From contig CAYYEM010000029.1 in the NCBI GenBank assembly GCA_964470915.1, forward strand, positions 1 to 21,321: 21,321 nt of DNA, in the 5' to 3' direction. This stretch comes from CAYPXN01 sp964470915 (GTDB lineage Bacteria; UBA10199; JADFYH01). The notes beneath the pieces are model-generated. The model was not told the origin of the DNA. It worked only from the letters and a program-made list of their open reading frames with translations, and did not search any database. Both the position numbers and the translations under genes were made by a program. How positions within the stretch are numbered: position 1 is the stretch's first letter; every line of letters begins with the position of its first letter. Below are positions 7,168-14,292 of this stretch, piece by piece.

Positions 7168-7547
7168 ATGAAACGTTTTCTTTTCAGTGCATGGATGACA
7201 TTTATGTTTTTGCTATCGACTCAGATAGCTTGGACTTGTGACTTTTGTTCTTTGTATCTCGCATCCCAATCCGAAAGTGGGAGCTCGAAAGGTTTTTATC
7301 TTGGAGTTTCCGAACAATTTACCCGATTTGGAACTTTGCAAATGGATGGGCAAGTTGTTCCCAATACCATCAATCAATATATGAATAGTTCCAATACCCA
7401 GTTCTATTTTGCTTATGGGATTAATGACTATATTGGTTTGCAGGTCAATTTACCTCTTATTCATCGTAGTTTTCGCAGACCCTTCGAAGGTAATATTCAG
7501 GAAGGCAGTGTGACTGGCATTGGGGATATGTCGTTTTTAGTCAAAGT
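7168..7547 (+). CDS. Outer-membrane beta-barrel-like protein, cut by assembly gap
   Basis: About 126 residues are readable before a block of N. The protein has a signal peptide ending near IAWTCDF, then CDFCSLYLAS, a CxxC just after the predicted cleavage site. The rest shows alternating strand patterns (GFYLGVSEQFTRFGTL, YGINDYIGLQVNLPLIHR, GIGDMSFLVK) typical of outer-membrane 'transporter' proteins of unknown substrate. A strong AAGGAGA precedes the ATG. The 3' part is missing; the bases after the gap (CCTAAGTAG) could hold its stop only if the gap length is right. The metal-cluster context and the N-terminal cysteines suggest metal binding, which is inference. Confidence 0.7.
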
Positions 7548-7647
7548 NNNNNNNNNNNNNNNNNNNNNNNNNNNNNNNNNNNNNNNNNNNNNNNNNNNNN
7601 NNNNNNNNNNNNNNNNNNNNNNNNNNNNNNNNNNNNNNNNNNNNNNN
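7548..7647. other. Assembly gap (100 N)
   Basis: Exactly 100 undetermined bases, the conventional placeholder for a scaffold gap of unknown length. The outer-membrane protein gene runs into it. Genes lost in the gap and a wrong join between flanks are both possible. Confidence 0.98.
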
Positions 7648-7684
7648 CCTAAGTAGGCACAGACTTTATTTAAAAAGGTGTTTA

Positions 7685-8104
7685 ATGAAAAAATATTCAT
7701 ACTTTGTTTTTGTATTGGTTTTTCTCATTCCGCTTTTTTCTATTCAGTCCGCAGAAGAGTTTAAATTCATTTCTACCGAAGATCTTTCTAAAGGAATTCA
7801 GGAGAATCAGTTCATTGTTTTTGATTGCAACTCTCGTGAAAGTTACGAAAAAATGCATATTCCTTCTGCAGCTCATATGGATGTGATAGCTCCCAATTTG
7901 AAAATATTTCCTAGTAATAAAGAGACCCCACTCGTTTTTTATTGTAAAAATGATCGTTGCACCGCTTGCCATGACGGAGCTCGCTTTGCCAAAAAAAACG
8001 GGTATAAAAACATCGAAATTTATCCTTTAGGAATTGATGGATGGATGAAGGCGGGAATGAAGCTTGAAGCGGGAAAAAAATATAAAATTGGGGCGCCTCA
8101 GTAA
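7685..8104 (+). CDS. Exported rhodanese-domain protein
   Basis: A 139-residue single-domain rhodanese with an N-terminal signal peptide (hydrophobic core to about residue 20, QSAEE following). The domain shows VFDCNSRESYEKMHIPSA, the conserved HIP/A region, and the active-site loop LVFYCKNDRCTACHDGA with C87 as the expected persulfide-carrying cysteine; GYKNIEIYPLGIDGWMKAG is the usual C-terminal rhodanese segment. Two further cysteines (C92, C95) in the loop are unusual. AAGG stands upstream of the ATG. It ends inside the last bases of the convergent HupE-like gene. The role in the periplasm could be sulfur relay or thiol chemistry; a specific substrate cannot be given. Confidence 0.87.
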   Translation: MKKYSYFVFVLVFLIPLFSIQSAEEFKFISTEDLSKGIQENQFIVFDCNSRESYEKMHIPSAAHMDVIAPNLKIFPSNKETPLVFYCKNDRCTACHDGARFAKKNGYKNIEIYPLGIDGWMKAGMKLEAGKKYKIGAPQ

Positions 8105-9132
8105 TTTGCAAAAAACAATCTTTGAATCAGCCAAAAAGCTGCCATGCCAGAGATTGCGAGTAGTGAAATCTTTTCGACCCGCTTTCCAAACTTAGGATTC
8201 TTCTTGAGGATGAAAGCAAAAATGGGAAAAGAAACTGCAATGAGCAAGCATTGACCTATTTCTACACCAAAGTTGAAACTTAAAAGAGGGGTGATGATTT
8301 GTTTACCAAAGAGTTGAGCATCCTTGAGCGCGTTTGAGAAACCCAATCCGTGGATGAGCCCGAAAAAGAAAGTAATAAAAATATCGCCACGTGTGTGGGA
8401 TTTTTGAGCAGTAATAAAATTCCACAAAGCCACCCATAAAATACTTCCTGCGATGGCAGGTTCTATGACTCGAGGCGAAATGTTTACGAATCCATAAGTA
8501 GCCAAGGCGAGAGAAAAAGAATGGGCGAGAGTAAAAGAGGTAACGAGCCAGAATAAATTCCGGAAACGTATGGCTCCTAATACGAGAGAAAGTACAAAAA
8601 GAATATGATCGAAGCCAAAGAGAATATGTTCAAGTCCTAGTTTTAAAAAATTATAAAATACTTTCCAAAATAAATTTCCTTCGAGTTTGAATTCAGTATT
8701 GGCGGGAGAAAAGGTGTAGCTCGTGTTGTAGGCTCCTTGCATGATTTTAGAAATATGTTTGTGTTCGTTATCTCCGTAAAAAAGCCCATAGGAAAGTTCA
8801 AGATTGCCTGAATTTTTCGGGCATAAAAAAGAGGCATTCATGTCCACGCGTTCTTCCACTTCATTTTTATTAAATTGAAGGTCTTGAAGTTCGCATTCTT
8901 CGGGCTCCTGGATTACTCTTAAACGATTCGTAAGATAAGCTTTGAGAGAATTTAAATCAGCTTTTTCAAAAGTATTATTGAAATCGCTGAGATGAACTTG
9001 AATGTTCCATTCTACTTTTGGAAGTTGAACCATGACTTCCGAAGTTGAATTTTTTAGAGTATGAGCGTGGAGAGAAAGAGAGAATAGGAAAAAGGAAAGA
9101 AAAATTAGAAATACTTTCAGTTTTTTTTTCAT
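8098..9132 (-). CDS. HupE/UreJ-2 family membrane protein
   Basis: A 344-residue protein with a signal peptide ending SLHAHT, a periplasmic domain of about 130 residues, then six to seven membrane segments. The membrane part has the family signature: LGLEHILFGFDHILFVLSL (H169, D175, H176), SFTLAHSFSLAL (H204), GLIHGLGFSNAL (H261) and FNFGVEIGQ (N287, E291). These conserved His/Asp/Glu residues in membrane helices suggest binding of a divalent metal; HupE and UreJ are nickel permeases, while this two-domain form often occurs near other metal genes. It converges with the rhodanese gene, overlapping by seven bases. No strong ribosome binding site is visible. Metal transport is inferred; the metal is not known. 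Confidence 0.82.
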   Translation of the reverse strand: MKKKLKVFLIFLSFFLFSLSLHAHTLKNSTSEVMVQLPKVEWNIQVHLSDFNNTFEKADLNSLKAYLTNRLRVIQEPEECELQDLQFNKNEVEERVDMNASFLCPKNSGNLELSYGLFYGDNEHKHISKIMQGAYNTSYTFSPANTEFKLEGNLFWKVFYNFLKLGLEHILFGFDHILFVLSLVLGAIRFRNLFWLVTSFTLAHSFSLALATYGFVNISPRVIEPAIAGSILWVALWNFITAQKSHTRGDIFITFFFGLIHGLGFSNALKDAQLFGKQIITPLLSFNFGVEIGQCLLIAVSFPIFAFILKKNPKFGKRVEKISLLAISGMAAFWLIQRLFFANY

Positions 9133-9458
9133 CGTTACTTAGTTTAATCAACGAAGCAGCTTCTTCCAATGAGTTTTTTGATTATTTTCTGAGTATTTTA
9201 TCTGCTGAAAATTCCTCGCAACCCCTTCAAGACACCGTCGATATAAACCCATTCAAATTTAGGATAAGGATAATCTTGTGAGTATTTATAACTCTGCGGG
9301 AAGAGCCATCAATTTTTTACAGAGTGCCTGTTGCGTTTAGTAGCAGCTCAAAATATTGGAGATATCTATTATCATTTATAAAATAGAAGATAATCAGTTG
9401 TATCAGATAGAAGAATAATTTCCTTTCATATTGTTTTGAGATATTTCAAAATAACTTT
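9133..9458. other. 326-bp intergenic region
   Basis: This lies between the divergent HupE-like gene and the small membrane protein gene. It is AT-rich, with no intact gene, no clear hairpin and no convincing promoter pair. Its only notable content is the possible gene remnant at 9278-9418. Confidence 0.6.
9278..9418 (+). pseudogene. Possible decayed small gene
   Basis: A GTG at 9278 with AAGGA seven bases upstream opens a frame reading MSIYNSAGRAINFLQSA, which soon meets two adjacent TAG codons. Shifting one frame gives LLRLVAAQNIGDIYYH, and shifting back gives IYKIEDNQLYQIEE before a TAA at 9416. Three protein-like stretches joined by two opposite frameshifts suggest a damaged gene, but chance in AT-rich DNA is not excluded and I recognise no homologue. 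Confidence 0.25.
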
Positions 9459-9839
9459 ATGGATTATTTGCCTCAAGCTTTGAAAAATGCATTGATTTGT
9501 CTTCGCATTAGCGAAGGCCTGTATTTATTGTTAGCTATTCTTTTCGGAGTATTGGGCACTTCAGGAGTTTTGTTCGGCGAGAAGCCCACGAGTCAAGGTG
9601 AATATTTTTACATTTTGGGATTTACAATTTTCTTTGTGTTCCTCTGTTTAGGAATGGTCATTTTTATTGAAATGGTCTGTCGCCATTTGAAGCAGGGAAA
9701 ATATTGGGCTTGGATAGCGGGCTTGATTTTGTTTGGTATTTATATTCCAAGCTTATTTTTTATCTTGGGCATAATAGGTTTGATTGCCTTATTGAAACCA
9801 GAATCAAAAGCATTTTTTGAAATCAAAAAAACAATTTAA
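9459..9839 (+). CDS. Small integral membrane protein, unknown function
   Basis: A 126-residue protein with three or four membrane segments, at about residues 19-39, 48-73 and 82-111, the last long enough for two. The short polar C-terminus LLKPESKAFFEIKKTI would be cytoplasmic; the LLKPE-x-x-xFF ending is seen in several uncharacterised small membrane proteins. No catalytic motif is visible. No clear Shine-Dalgarno sequence precedes the ATG. A strong terminator follows 17 bases after the stop, which supports it being a real single-gene unit. I do not assign a function. Confidence 0.65.
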   Translation: MDYLPQALKNALICLRISEGLYLLLAILFGVLGTSGVLFGEKPTSQGEYFYILGFTIFFVFLCLGMVIFIEMVCRHLKQGKYWAWIAGLILFGIYIPSLFFILGIIGLIALLKPESKAFFEIKKTI

Positions 9840-9856
9840 TCAGTAGTATTAAAAAT

Positions 9857-9891
9857 AAAAAACCCCTTCAGAATTTCTGAAGGGGTTTTTT
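9857..9891. terminator. Bidirectional intrinsic terminator
   Basis: A perfect ten-base-pair stem CCCCTTCAGA/TCTGAAGGGG with loop ATT (9863-9885) is flanked by an A-run on the left and a T-run on the right. It can end the plus-strand membrane protein gene and, read the other way, transcription from the minus-strand HU gene. Confidence 0.92.
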
Positions 9892-9898
9892 GTTTTCG

Positions 9899-9950
9899 TC
9901 CTTCGACAAGCTTCAGCCAGAGGCTGATCTGTCCTTTGGCGGACAGGATG
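9899..9950. repeat. Mosaic hairpin repeat (TTCGACAAGCT type)
   Basis: It holds TTCGACAAGCT (9902-9912), then a hairpin TCAGCC-AGA-GGCTGA (9913-9927), then a second one CTGTCC-N6-GGACAG (9929-9946). The first part recurs at 20398 and the GCCAGAGGC core recurs at 10258, so this looks like a dispersed repeat unit. It lies just after the 3' end of the HU gene. Confidence 0.7.
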
Positions 9951-9959
9951 AAAACAATC

Positions 9960-10232
9960 TTATCGGCAAGAATCTTTCAATTGTTTGCCGGCTTTGAATT
10001 TGGGAACATTCGCAGCTTTGATATTGATTTCAGCACCGGTTTGGGGATTGCGACCCTTGCGAGCTTTACGCTTAGAAACTTGGAAAGTTCCAAAACCTGT
10101 GAGAGTGATTTTGTCTTTTTTCTTAAGGCACTTTGCAATGTTGTTGGTCACAGCATTGATTGCTTTTTCGGCTTGTGCCTTTGAGATTTTTGTTTCTTTC
10201 GCGACGTTCGCGATGAGTTCTGCTTTTGTCAT
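9960..10232 (-). CDS. HU-family DNA-binding protein
   Basis: This 90-residue histone-like protein bends and compacts DNA as a dimer. MTKAELIANVAKETKISKAQAEKAI is the N-terminal helical body, LTGFGTFQVSKRKARKGRNP is the highly conserved strand and arm segment, and GAEINIKAANVPKFKAGKQLK is the DNA-contacting beta arm and end. The arm proline of RNPQTG is present. The frame is open further upstream, but GGAGGAGGT six bases before the ATG at 10232 fixes the start. It stands alone, with hairpin repeats on both sides. It could be called HupB; the paralogue cannot be decided. A possible -10 (TATAAA) lies at 10299-10294 without a good -35. Confidence 0.95.
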   Translation of the reverse strand: MTKAELIANVAKETKISKAQAEKAINAVTNNIAKCLKKKDKITLTGFGTFQVSKRKARKGRNPQTGAEINIKAANVPKFKAGKQLKDSCR

Positions 10233-10569
10233 GTTACCTCCTCCGAGGAATGTGTCCGCCAGAGGCGGACTGGTTGATATTTCCAAAAAAAATTTTATAC
10301 TTCGATTCTGTTTTGCTTAAGTCAGGAAATCTTCTTTTTTACATTGTTTGCCGTTTGTGCTGCCAGCAAATGCAAGTGGATCATACGAAGTTGAGCCACG
10401 AAGTCAATCTTAAATCTCGTTTTGTAAATATTTTTTTGCCCGGAAGCATAGAGAAATTCTGACTCAGAGCGTCATCGAGGTATTTATATGATAAGGGCAT
10501 GGCGCTTCAATCTCAAAACTTCATTGGAGCATTCACTCGCTTTCTATATAATGTAGGAGAGAGATATTT
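10233..10569. other. 337-bp intergenic region upstream of HU
   Basis: It lies between two divergent genes. It contains the HU ribosome binding site, a short hairpin repeat at 10254-10270 and, near the right end, AGGAGAGA before the next gene. I see no other gene or convincing RNA element. Confidence 0.6.
10254..10270. repeat. Short hairpin repeat in HU leader
   Basis: GTCCGCC-AGA-GGCGGAC forms a seven-base-pair GC-rich stem with loop AGA. It shares the core GCCAGAGGC with 9916-9924. In the HU transcript it would lie about 22 bases before the start codon, so it may affect translation or be only a repeat. Confidence 0.65.
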
Positions 10570-11586
10570 ATGCCGAATGAGATTCATTCTATTCCTAATC
10601 CCTTCGCGAAGGCCGATCATCCTGTAAATCAGCAGAATGATTCTGCTTCTTCTACTCAACAGGCCCAACAGGATCAAACACGTCAAGCAGATGAAGCCAG
10701 AAAAAGTCAGGAAGCACAGGATGTACATTCAAAAAGAACTGCAACAGAAATTTTACAAAGCAGACAGGAAACACCAGGATTAGCTAAAGATTTCTTGAGC
10801 TTGATCGAAAATATTGTGCAAGAGGCTTATGAAGCTCCTCAGGAAAGTGCAGGCGGAAAAAGTGCGGATCATGATACGGGTAACATGAGTTCAAAGCAAA
10901 ACTCAGCGACTTACAGTCAAAAAGATTTACAAATCTTAAAAGAGTTTATTCGAGAAGCCAACTATCTGATTAAAAGTCAGAATATGGATGTGGCACAAAT
11001 GTTGAATACGATTAAGGTAGAGCAGGGGGGTGCTTTTTGGAACAAAGTACAGGAGATGTTGCAAAAAGGAATTCCCGCTTCACAAATGGTAATCTTTCAA
11101 AATCTTGAAAAAAATATTCAGGAAATTTCAAAACAATTCATGGGGATGGAAGGTTTTTCGAAACTAGGTCAAACTCTGAATACAGAAAGCGGGCAAATCC
11201 AACCCGGAAGAGCACTTTTGGAAATCATCAAGGCCGAATCCAATCCTCAAGGATCGATGGATCGTTATATGATGGCTTTGCAGATTCTCATGCGAGATGG
11301 AATGGAACATTCTGCCCAGAAATTGGTCTCTTATTTAAGGCGCCGCTCAGGATTATTGAATCAAACTCCCCAAGCCTCTCATTGGGCAGATTTATTTCGA
11401 AAAGACATTGTGGCTTATGTGCCTCAAAAAGTAGAAAAGGATTTAGCTCACTGGTGGTATGTGGTTTTTTCGATTGCTACTTTTGGAGCTTTAGTAGGTT
11501 TGGGTTTTGATTGGTTTGCTTCCCTTTTGGTTGGAGTTTCGATTGGGGTGGTGATTTTTATTTTTGGCCTCGTCTTTAAGAAATGA
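10570..11586 (+). CDS. Unrecognised protein with C-terminal membrane hairpin
   Basis: A 338-residue protein that I cannot assign. The first 110 residues are Gln/Ser/Asp-rich and probably disordered, with no signal peptide. Residues about 115-285 look helical (LKEFIREANYLIKSQNMDVAQML, FQNLEKNIQEISKQFMGMEG, YMMALQILMRDGMEHSAQKL). Two hydrophobic segments at about 295-315 and 317-336 form a hairpin that ends in FKK, so the bulk should face the cytoplasm. AGGAGAGA precedes the ATG. It stands alone between HU and gyrA. The disordered N-terminus plus C-terminal membrane hairpin could suit a membrane-anchored scaffold or a secreted effector; nothing in the sequence decides between them. Confidence 0.7.
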   Translation: MPNEIHSIPNPFAKADHPVNQQNDSASSTQQAQQDQTRQADEARKSQEAQDVHSKRTATEILQSRQETPGLAKDFLSLIENIVQEAYEAPQESAGGKSADHDTGNMSSKQNSATYSQKDLQILKEFIREANYLIKSQNMDVAQMLNTIKVEQGGAFWNKVQEMLQKGIPASQMVIFQNLEKNIQEISKQFMGMEGFSKLGQTLNTESGQIQPGRALLEIIKAESNPQGSMDRYMMALQILMRDGMEHSAQKLVSYLRRRSGLLNQTPQASHWADLFRKDIVAYVPQKVEKDLAHWWYVVFSIATFGALVGLGFDWFASLLVGVSIGVVIFIFGLVFKK

Positions 11587-11602
11587 AAACCCCATCATTT
11601 CA

Positions 11603-11629
11603 TTGACTTTAAACCCTTCTCTGGATAAT
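11603..11629 (+). promoter_or_regulatory. Candidate gyrA promoter
   Basis: TTGACT (11603-11608) and GATAAT (11624-11629) each match the sigma-70 consensus in five of six positions. The spacer is only 15 bases, shorter than the usual 16-18. It lies about 75 bases before the gyrA start, a suitable distance. Confidence 0.35.
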
Positions 11630-11702
11630 TTCACTTTTCAAATTATTGTATCTATAGCGGCCAGCCTTTCGGGCAGGCCCTATCTATTTTAAGAGGAAAA
11701 AT

Positions 11703-14147
11703 ATGTCTCCAGCTTCTGCCGAAATTGTTCCCATTAATATTGAAGATGAAATGAAGGGTGCATACCTTGACTATGCGATGAGCGTTATCATTGGTCGCGC
11801 TCTCCCGGATGTGCGGGATGGTTTGAAACCAGTTCATCGACGTATTCTCTACGCGATGTTTCGAGAAGGTCTTCTTTCAAGCAAGCGATATTCTAAATGC
11901 GCGGGTGTGGTAGGTGAAGTGCTCAAAAAATACCATCCTCATGGAGATTCGGCCGTTTATGATTCTTTGGTCCGTATGGCTCAGCCTTGGAACATGAGGG
12001 CTCCACTCATTGATGGTCAGGGAAACTTTGGATCCATCGATGGAGATTCAGCCGCAGCTTATCGTTATACCGAAGCACGTCTCACTAAATTAGCAGAAGA
12101 GCTTCTCGCAGATATCGATAAAGAAACTGTCGATTTTGGTCCAAACTTTGATACCTCCACCGAAGAACCTTTGGTGTTGCCATCACGAGTTCCAAACTTG
12201 CTGGTCAATGGATCAGATGGAATCGCCGTAGGGATGGCAACAAAAATTCCTCCCCATAATTTGAGTGAAATTTGTGAAGCAACCATTGCTCTCATTAAAA
12301 ATCCAGAAATCACCACAAAAGAACTTTTAAAAATTGTTCCTGGACCTGATTTTCCGACCGGTGCCTTTATTTATGGAAGAGAAGGAATTAAGTCCGCTTA
12401 TGAAACAGGTCGCGGCTCTGTGATTATGCGTGCAAAAGCAGCCATTGAGAAAATTGCCAAGGGTGACCGAGAAGCAATTGTTATTACTGAAATCCCTTTT
12501 CAGGTGAATAAGGCAAAGCTCATTGAGCGCATTGCAGATTTGGTAAGAGATGCGAAGCTCGAAGGAATTTCTGATTTGCGAGATGAATCTGATCGAGATG
12601 GAATGCGTGTCGTGGTGGAATTGAAGAAAGGTACGATTGCTGGAGTGGTGCTAAATCAACTCTATAAACATACACCCATGCAATCGAGCTTTGGGGTTAT
12701 TTTACTTGCGATTGTGAACAACCAGCCTCGTGTTTTGACCTTAAAAGAAGCTCTCAAACATTTTGTGGATCATCGTAAAGATGTAGTGACTCGTCGAACC
12801 ATTTACGATTTACGCAAGGCTGAAGAGCGCGCCCATATATTGGAAGGTTTAAAAATTGCGCTCGAAAATATTGATGAAGTCATTGCGCTTATTAAGAAAT
12901 CAAAAAGTCCGGAAGAAGCTAAAGAGGGTTTGATTAAAAAATTCAAACTTTCACCGATTCAATCTCAGGCTATTTTGGATATGCGTTTGCAACGCTTAAC
13001 AGGCCTGGAACGCGATAAAATCATTCAAGAATATAAAGAGATTATGGCTCTGATTCAAGAGTTGAAATCAATTTTAGCAGATGAGAAAAAAATCTATAAG
13101 ATTATTTCAGATGAATTAGCCGAAATTAAAAAACTTCACGGCAATCCAAGACGCACTGAAATTCAAGCCACCAGTGCTGAAATTTCAATTGAAGACCTTA
13201 TTCAAGAAGAAGACATGGTCGTGACCATTAGTCATACAGGCTACATCAAACGTAATCCCATTAGTTTGTATCGGGCTCAACGTCGAGGAGGTCGTGGTAA
13301 AACAGGCATGACCACTCGTGAAGAAGATTTTGTGGAAGATCTCTTCATTGCTTCCACTCATAATTATGTGTTGGTTTTCACTAATAAGGGGAAAGTGTAT
13401 TGGTTGAAGGTCTATGATATTCCGCAAGCGGGTCGTACAGCCAAAGGAAAAGCCATTGTGAACGTTGTGAATATGGCGGGAGATGAACAAGTGGCTGCAG
13501 TCTTGCCTATTAAGGAGTTTGCAGAAGGAAAATATATTATCAAGGCCACCAAAAATGGCACCGTTAAGAAAACCGAACTCATGGCTTACTCCAATCCTCG
13601 TGCAGGCGGAATTATTGCGATGGGCATCGATGAAGGAGATGAATTGATTGAAGTTCGGGTCACCGAAGGAAATCAGGATATTTTCATTGGAACCAAAAAT
13701 GGCATGACCATTCGTTTCCATGAAGATGAAGCTCGCCCTATGGGTCGTACCGCCACCGGTGTGCGTGGTATTCGTCTTGAAAAAGGCGATGAAGTAGTGG
13801 GAATGGAAGTGATCAATACGGGTGCTAATATTCTAACGGTCGCTGAGCATGGTTACGGTAAGAGAACTCCCACTGAAGAATATCGAGTACAAGGACGCGG
13901 TGGTGTGGGGGTCATTACCATGAAAGTCACCGAGAAAACAGGCCCCGTGGTTTCAATTAAACAGGTAACAGATACAGATGAAATCATGGTGATTAGTGAT
14001 GGTGGAAAAATTATTCGCATGAAGGTGAAAGATATTTCTGTCATTGGTCGCAATACCCAAGGCGTTCGTTTAATTACGGTCGATGAAGGTGAAAAGGTAA
14101 CCGCTGTAGCAAAATTGGCGGAGAGTGAAGAGGGTGAGGAAGAATAA
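11703..14147 (+). CDS. gyrA: DNA gyrase subunit A
   Basis: The cleavage-rejoining subunit of gyrase, which introduces negative supercoils. The 814-residue protein has RALPDVRDGLKPVHRRILYAM near residues 32-52, the catalytic tyrosine Y122 in AAAYRYTEARL, and a C-terminal beta-pinwheel. The GyrA box appears as QRRGGRGKTG from Q526, which separates GyrA from ParC. The quinolone-determining segment HPHGDSAVYDSLVRMAQ has Ser83 and Asp87, the sensitive residues in E. coli numbering, which this protein shares. The C-terminus is acidic (ESEEGEEE). GAGGAAA precedes the ATG. gyrB is not adjacent in this window. Confidence 0.97.
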   Translation: MSPASAEIVPINIEDEMKGAYLDYAMSVIIGRALPDVRDGLKPVHRRILYAMFREGLLSSKRYSKCAGVVGEVLKKYHPHGDSAVYDSLVRMAQPWNMRAPLIDGQGNFGSIDGDSAAAYRYTEARLTKLAEELLADIDKETVDFGPNFDTSTEEPLVLPSRVPNLLVNGSDGIAVGMATKIPPHNLSEICEATIALIKNPEITTKELLKIVPGPDFPTGAFIYGREGIKSAYETGRGSVIMRAKAAIEKIAKGDREAIVITEIPFQVNKAKLIERIADLVRDAKLEGISDLRDESDRDGMRVVVELKKGTIAGVVLNQLYKHTPMQSSFGVILLAIVNNQPRVLTLKEALKHFVDHRKDVVTRRTIYDLRKAEERAHILEGLKIALENIDEVIALIKKSKSPEEAKEGLIKKFKLSPIQSQAILDMRLQRLTGLERDKIIQEYKEIMALIQELKSILADEKKIYKIISDELAEIKKLHGNPRRTEIQATSAEISIEDLIQEEDMVVTISHTGYIKRNPISLYRAQRRGGRGKTGMTTREEDFVEDLFIASTHNYVLVFTNKGKVYWLKVYDIPQAGRTAKGKAIVNVVNMAGDEQVAAVLPIKEFAEGKYIIKATKNGTVKKTELMAYSNPRAGGIIAMGIDEGDELIEVRVTEGNQDIFIGTKNGMTIRFHEDEARPMGRTATGVRGIRLEKGDEVVGMEVINTGANILTVAEHGYGKRTPTEEYRVQGRGGVGVITMKVTEKTGPVVSIKQVTDTDEIMVISDGGKIIRMKVKDISVIGRNTQGVRLITVDEGEKVTAVAKLAESEEGEEE

Positions 14148-14262
14148 AAAAGTGGAGAGGGCAATTTTTTAAATCCTTCAAACGCTGCTTTTTTTATTCA
14201 AATTAACTTGGAAGTTTACCTGCCGCCTGAATGATTTAAAAATTTGCCCTCTCCACTTTTTT
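14146..14262. repeat. 117-bp element with 35-bp inverted arms after gyrA
   Basis: The arms at 14146-14180 and 14228-14262 are reverse complements with only two mismatches; the outer part reads AAAAAAGTGGAGAGGGCAA. The loop is 47 bases. The left arm starts inside the gyrA stop codon and the outer ends are A6 and T6, so the RNA would form a long stem followed by U residues and could terminate transcription either way. The size and arms also fit a MITE-like element. No protein is encoded. Confidence 0.85.
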
Positions 14263-14292
14263 AGCGAGAATGAAGAGAGGGAAATAAAATGT

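Noticed and set aside
7955..7975. CTACH in the exported rhodanese as a c-type heme attachment site
   Set aside because: It matches CxxCH by letter but sits in the rhodanese active-site loop, next to the catalytic cysteine, and the protein otherwise fits rhodanese throughout.
9133..9458. Intergenic region as a small RNA or riboswitch
   Set aside because: I found no stable stem or terminator within it; the AT-rich sequence and frame remnants explain what is visible.
10524..10552. TTGGAG-N17-TATAAT as promoter of the unrecognised 338-residue protein gene
   Set aside because: The -10 is perfect, but the -35 matches only three of six positions and transcription would start within the ribosome binding site, leaving almost no leader.
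11656..11688. GC-rich stretch GGCCAGCCTTTCGGGCAGGCC before gyrA as a regulatory hairpin
   Set aside because: The two halves pair poorly, and no downstream feature supports a leader attenuator or riboswitch.
13185..13721. 178-residue antisense frame within gyrA
   Set aside because: It lies wholly inside the conserved gyrase C-terminal domain and shows no recognisable motif.
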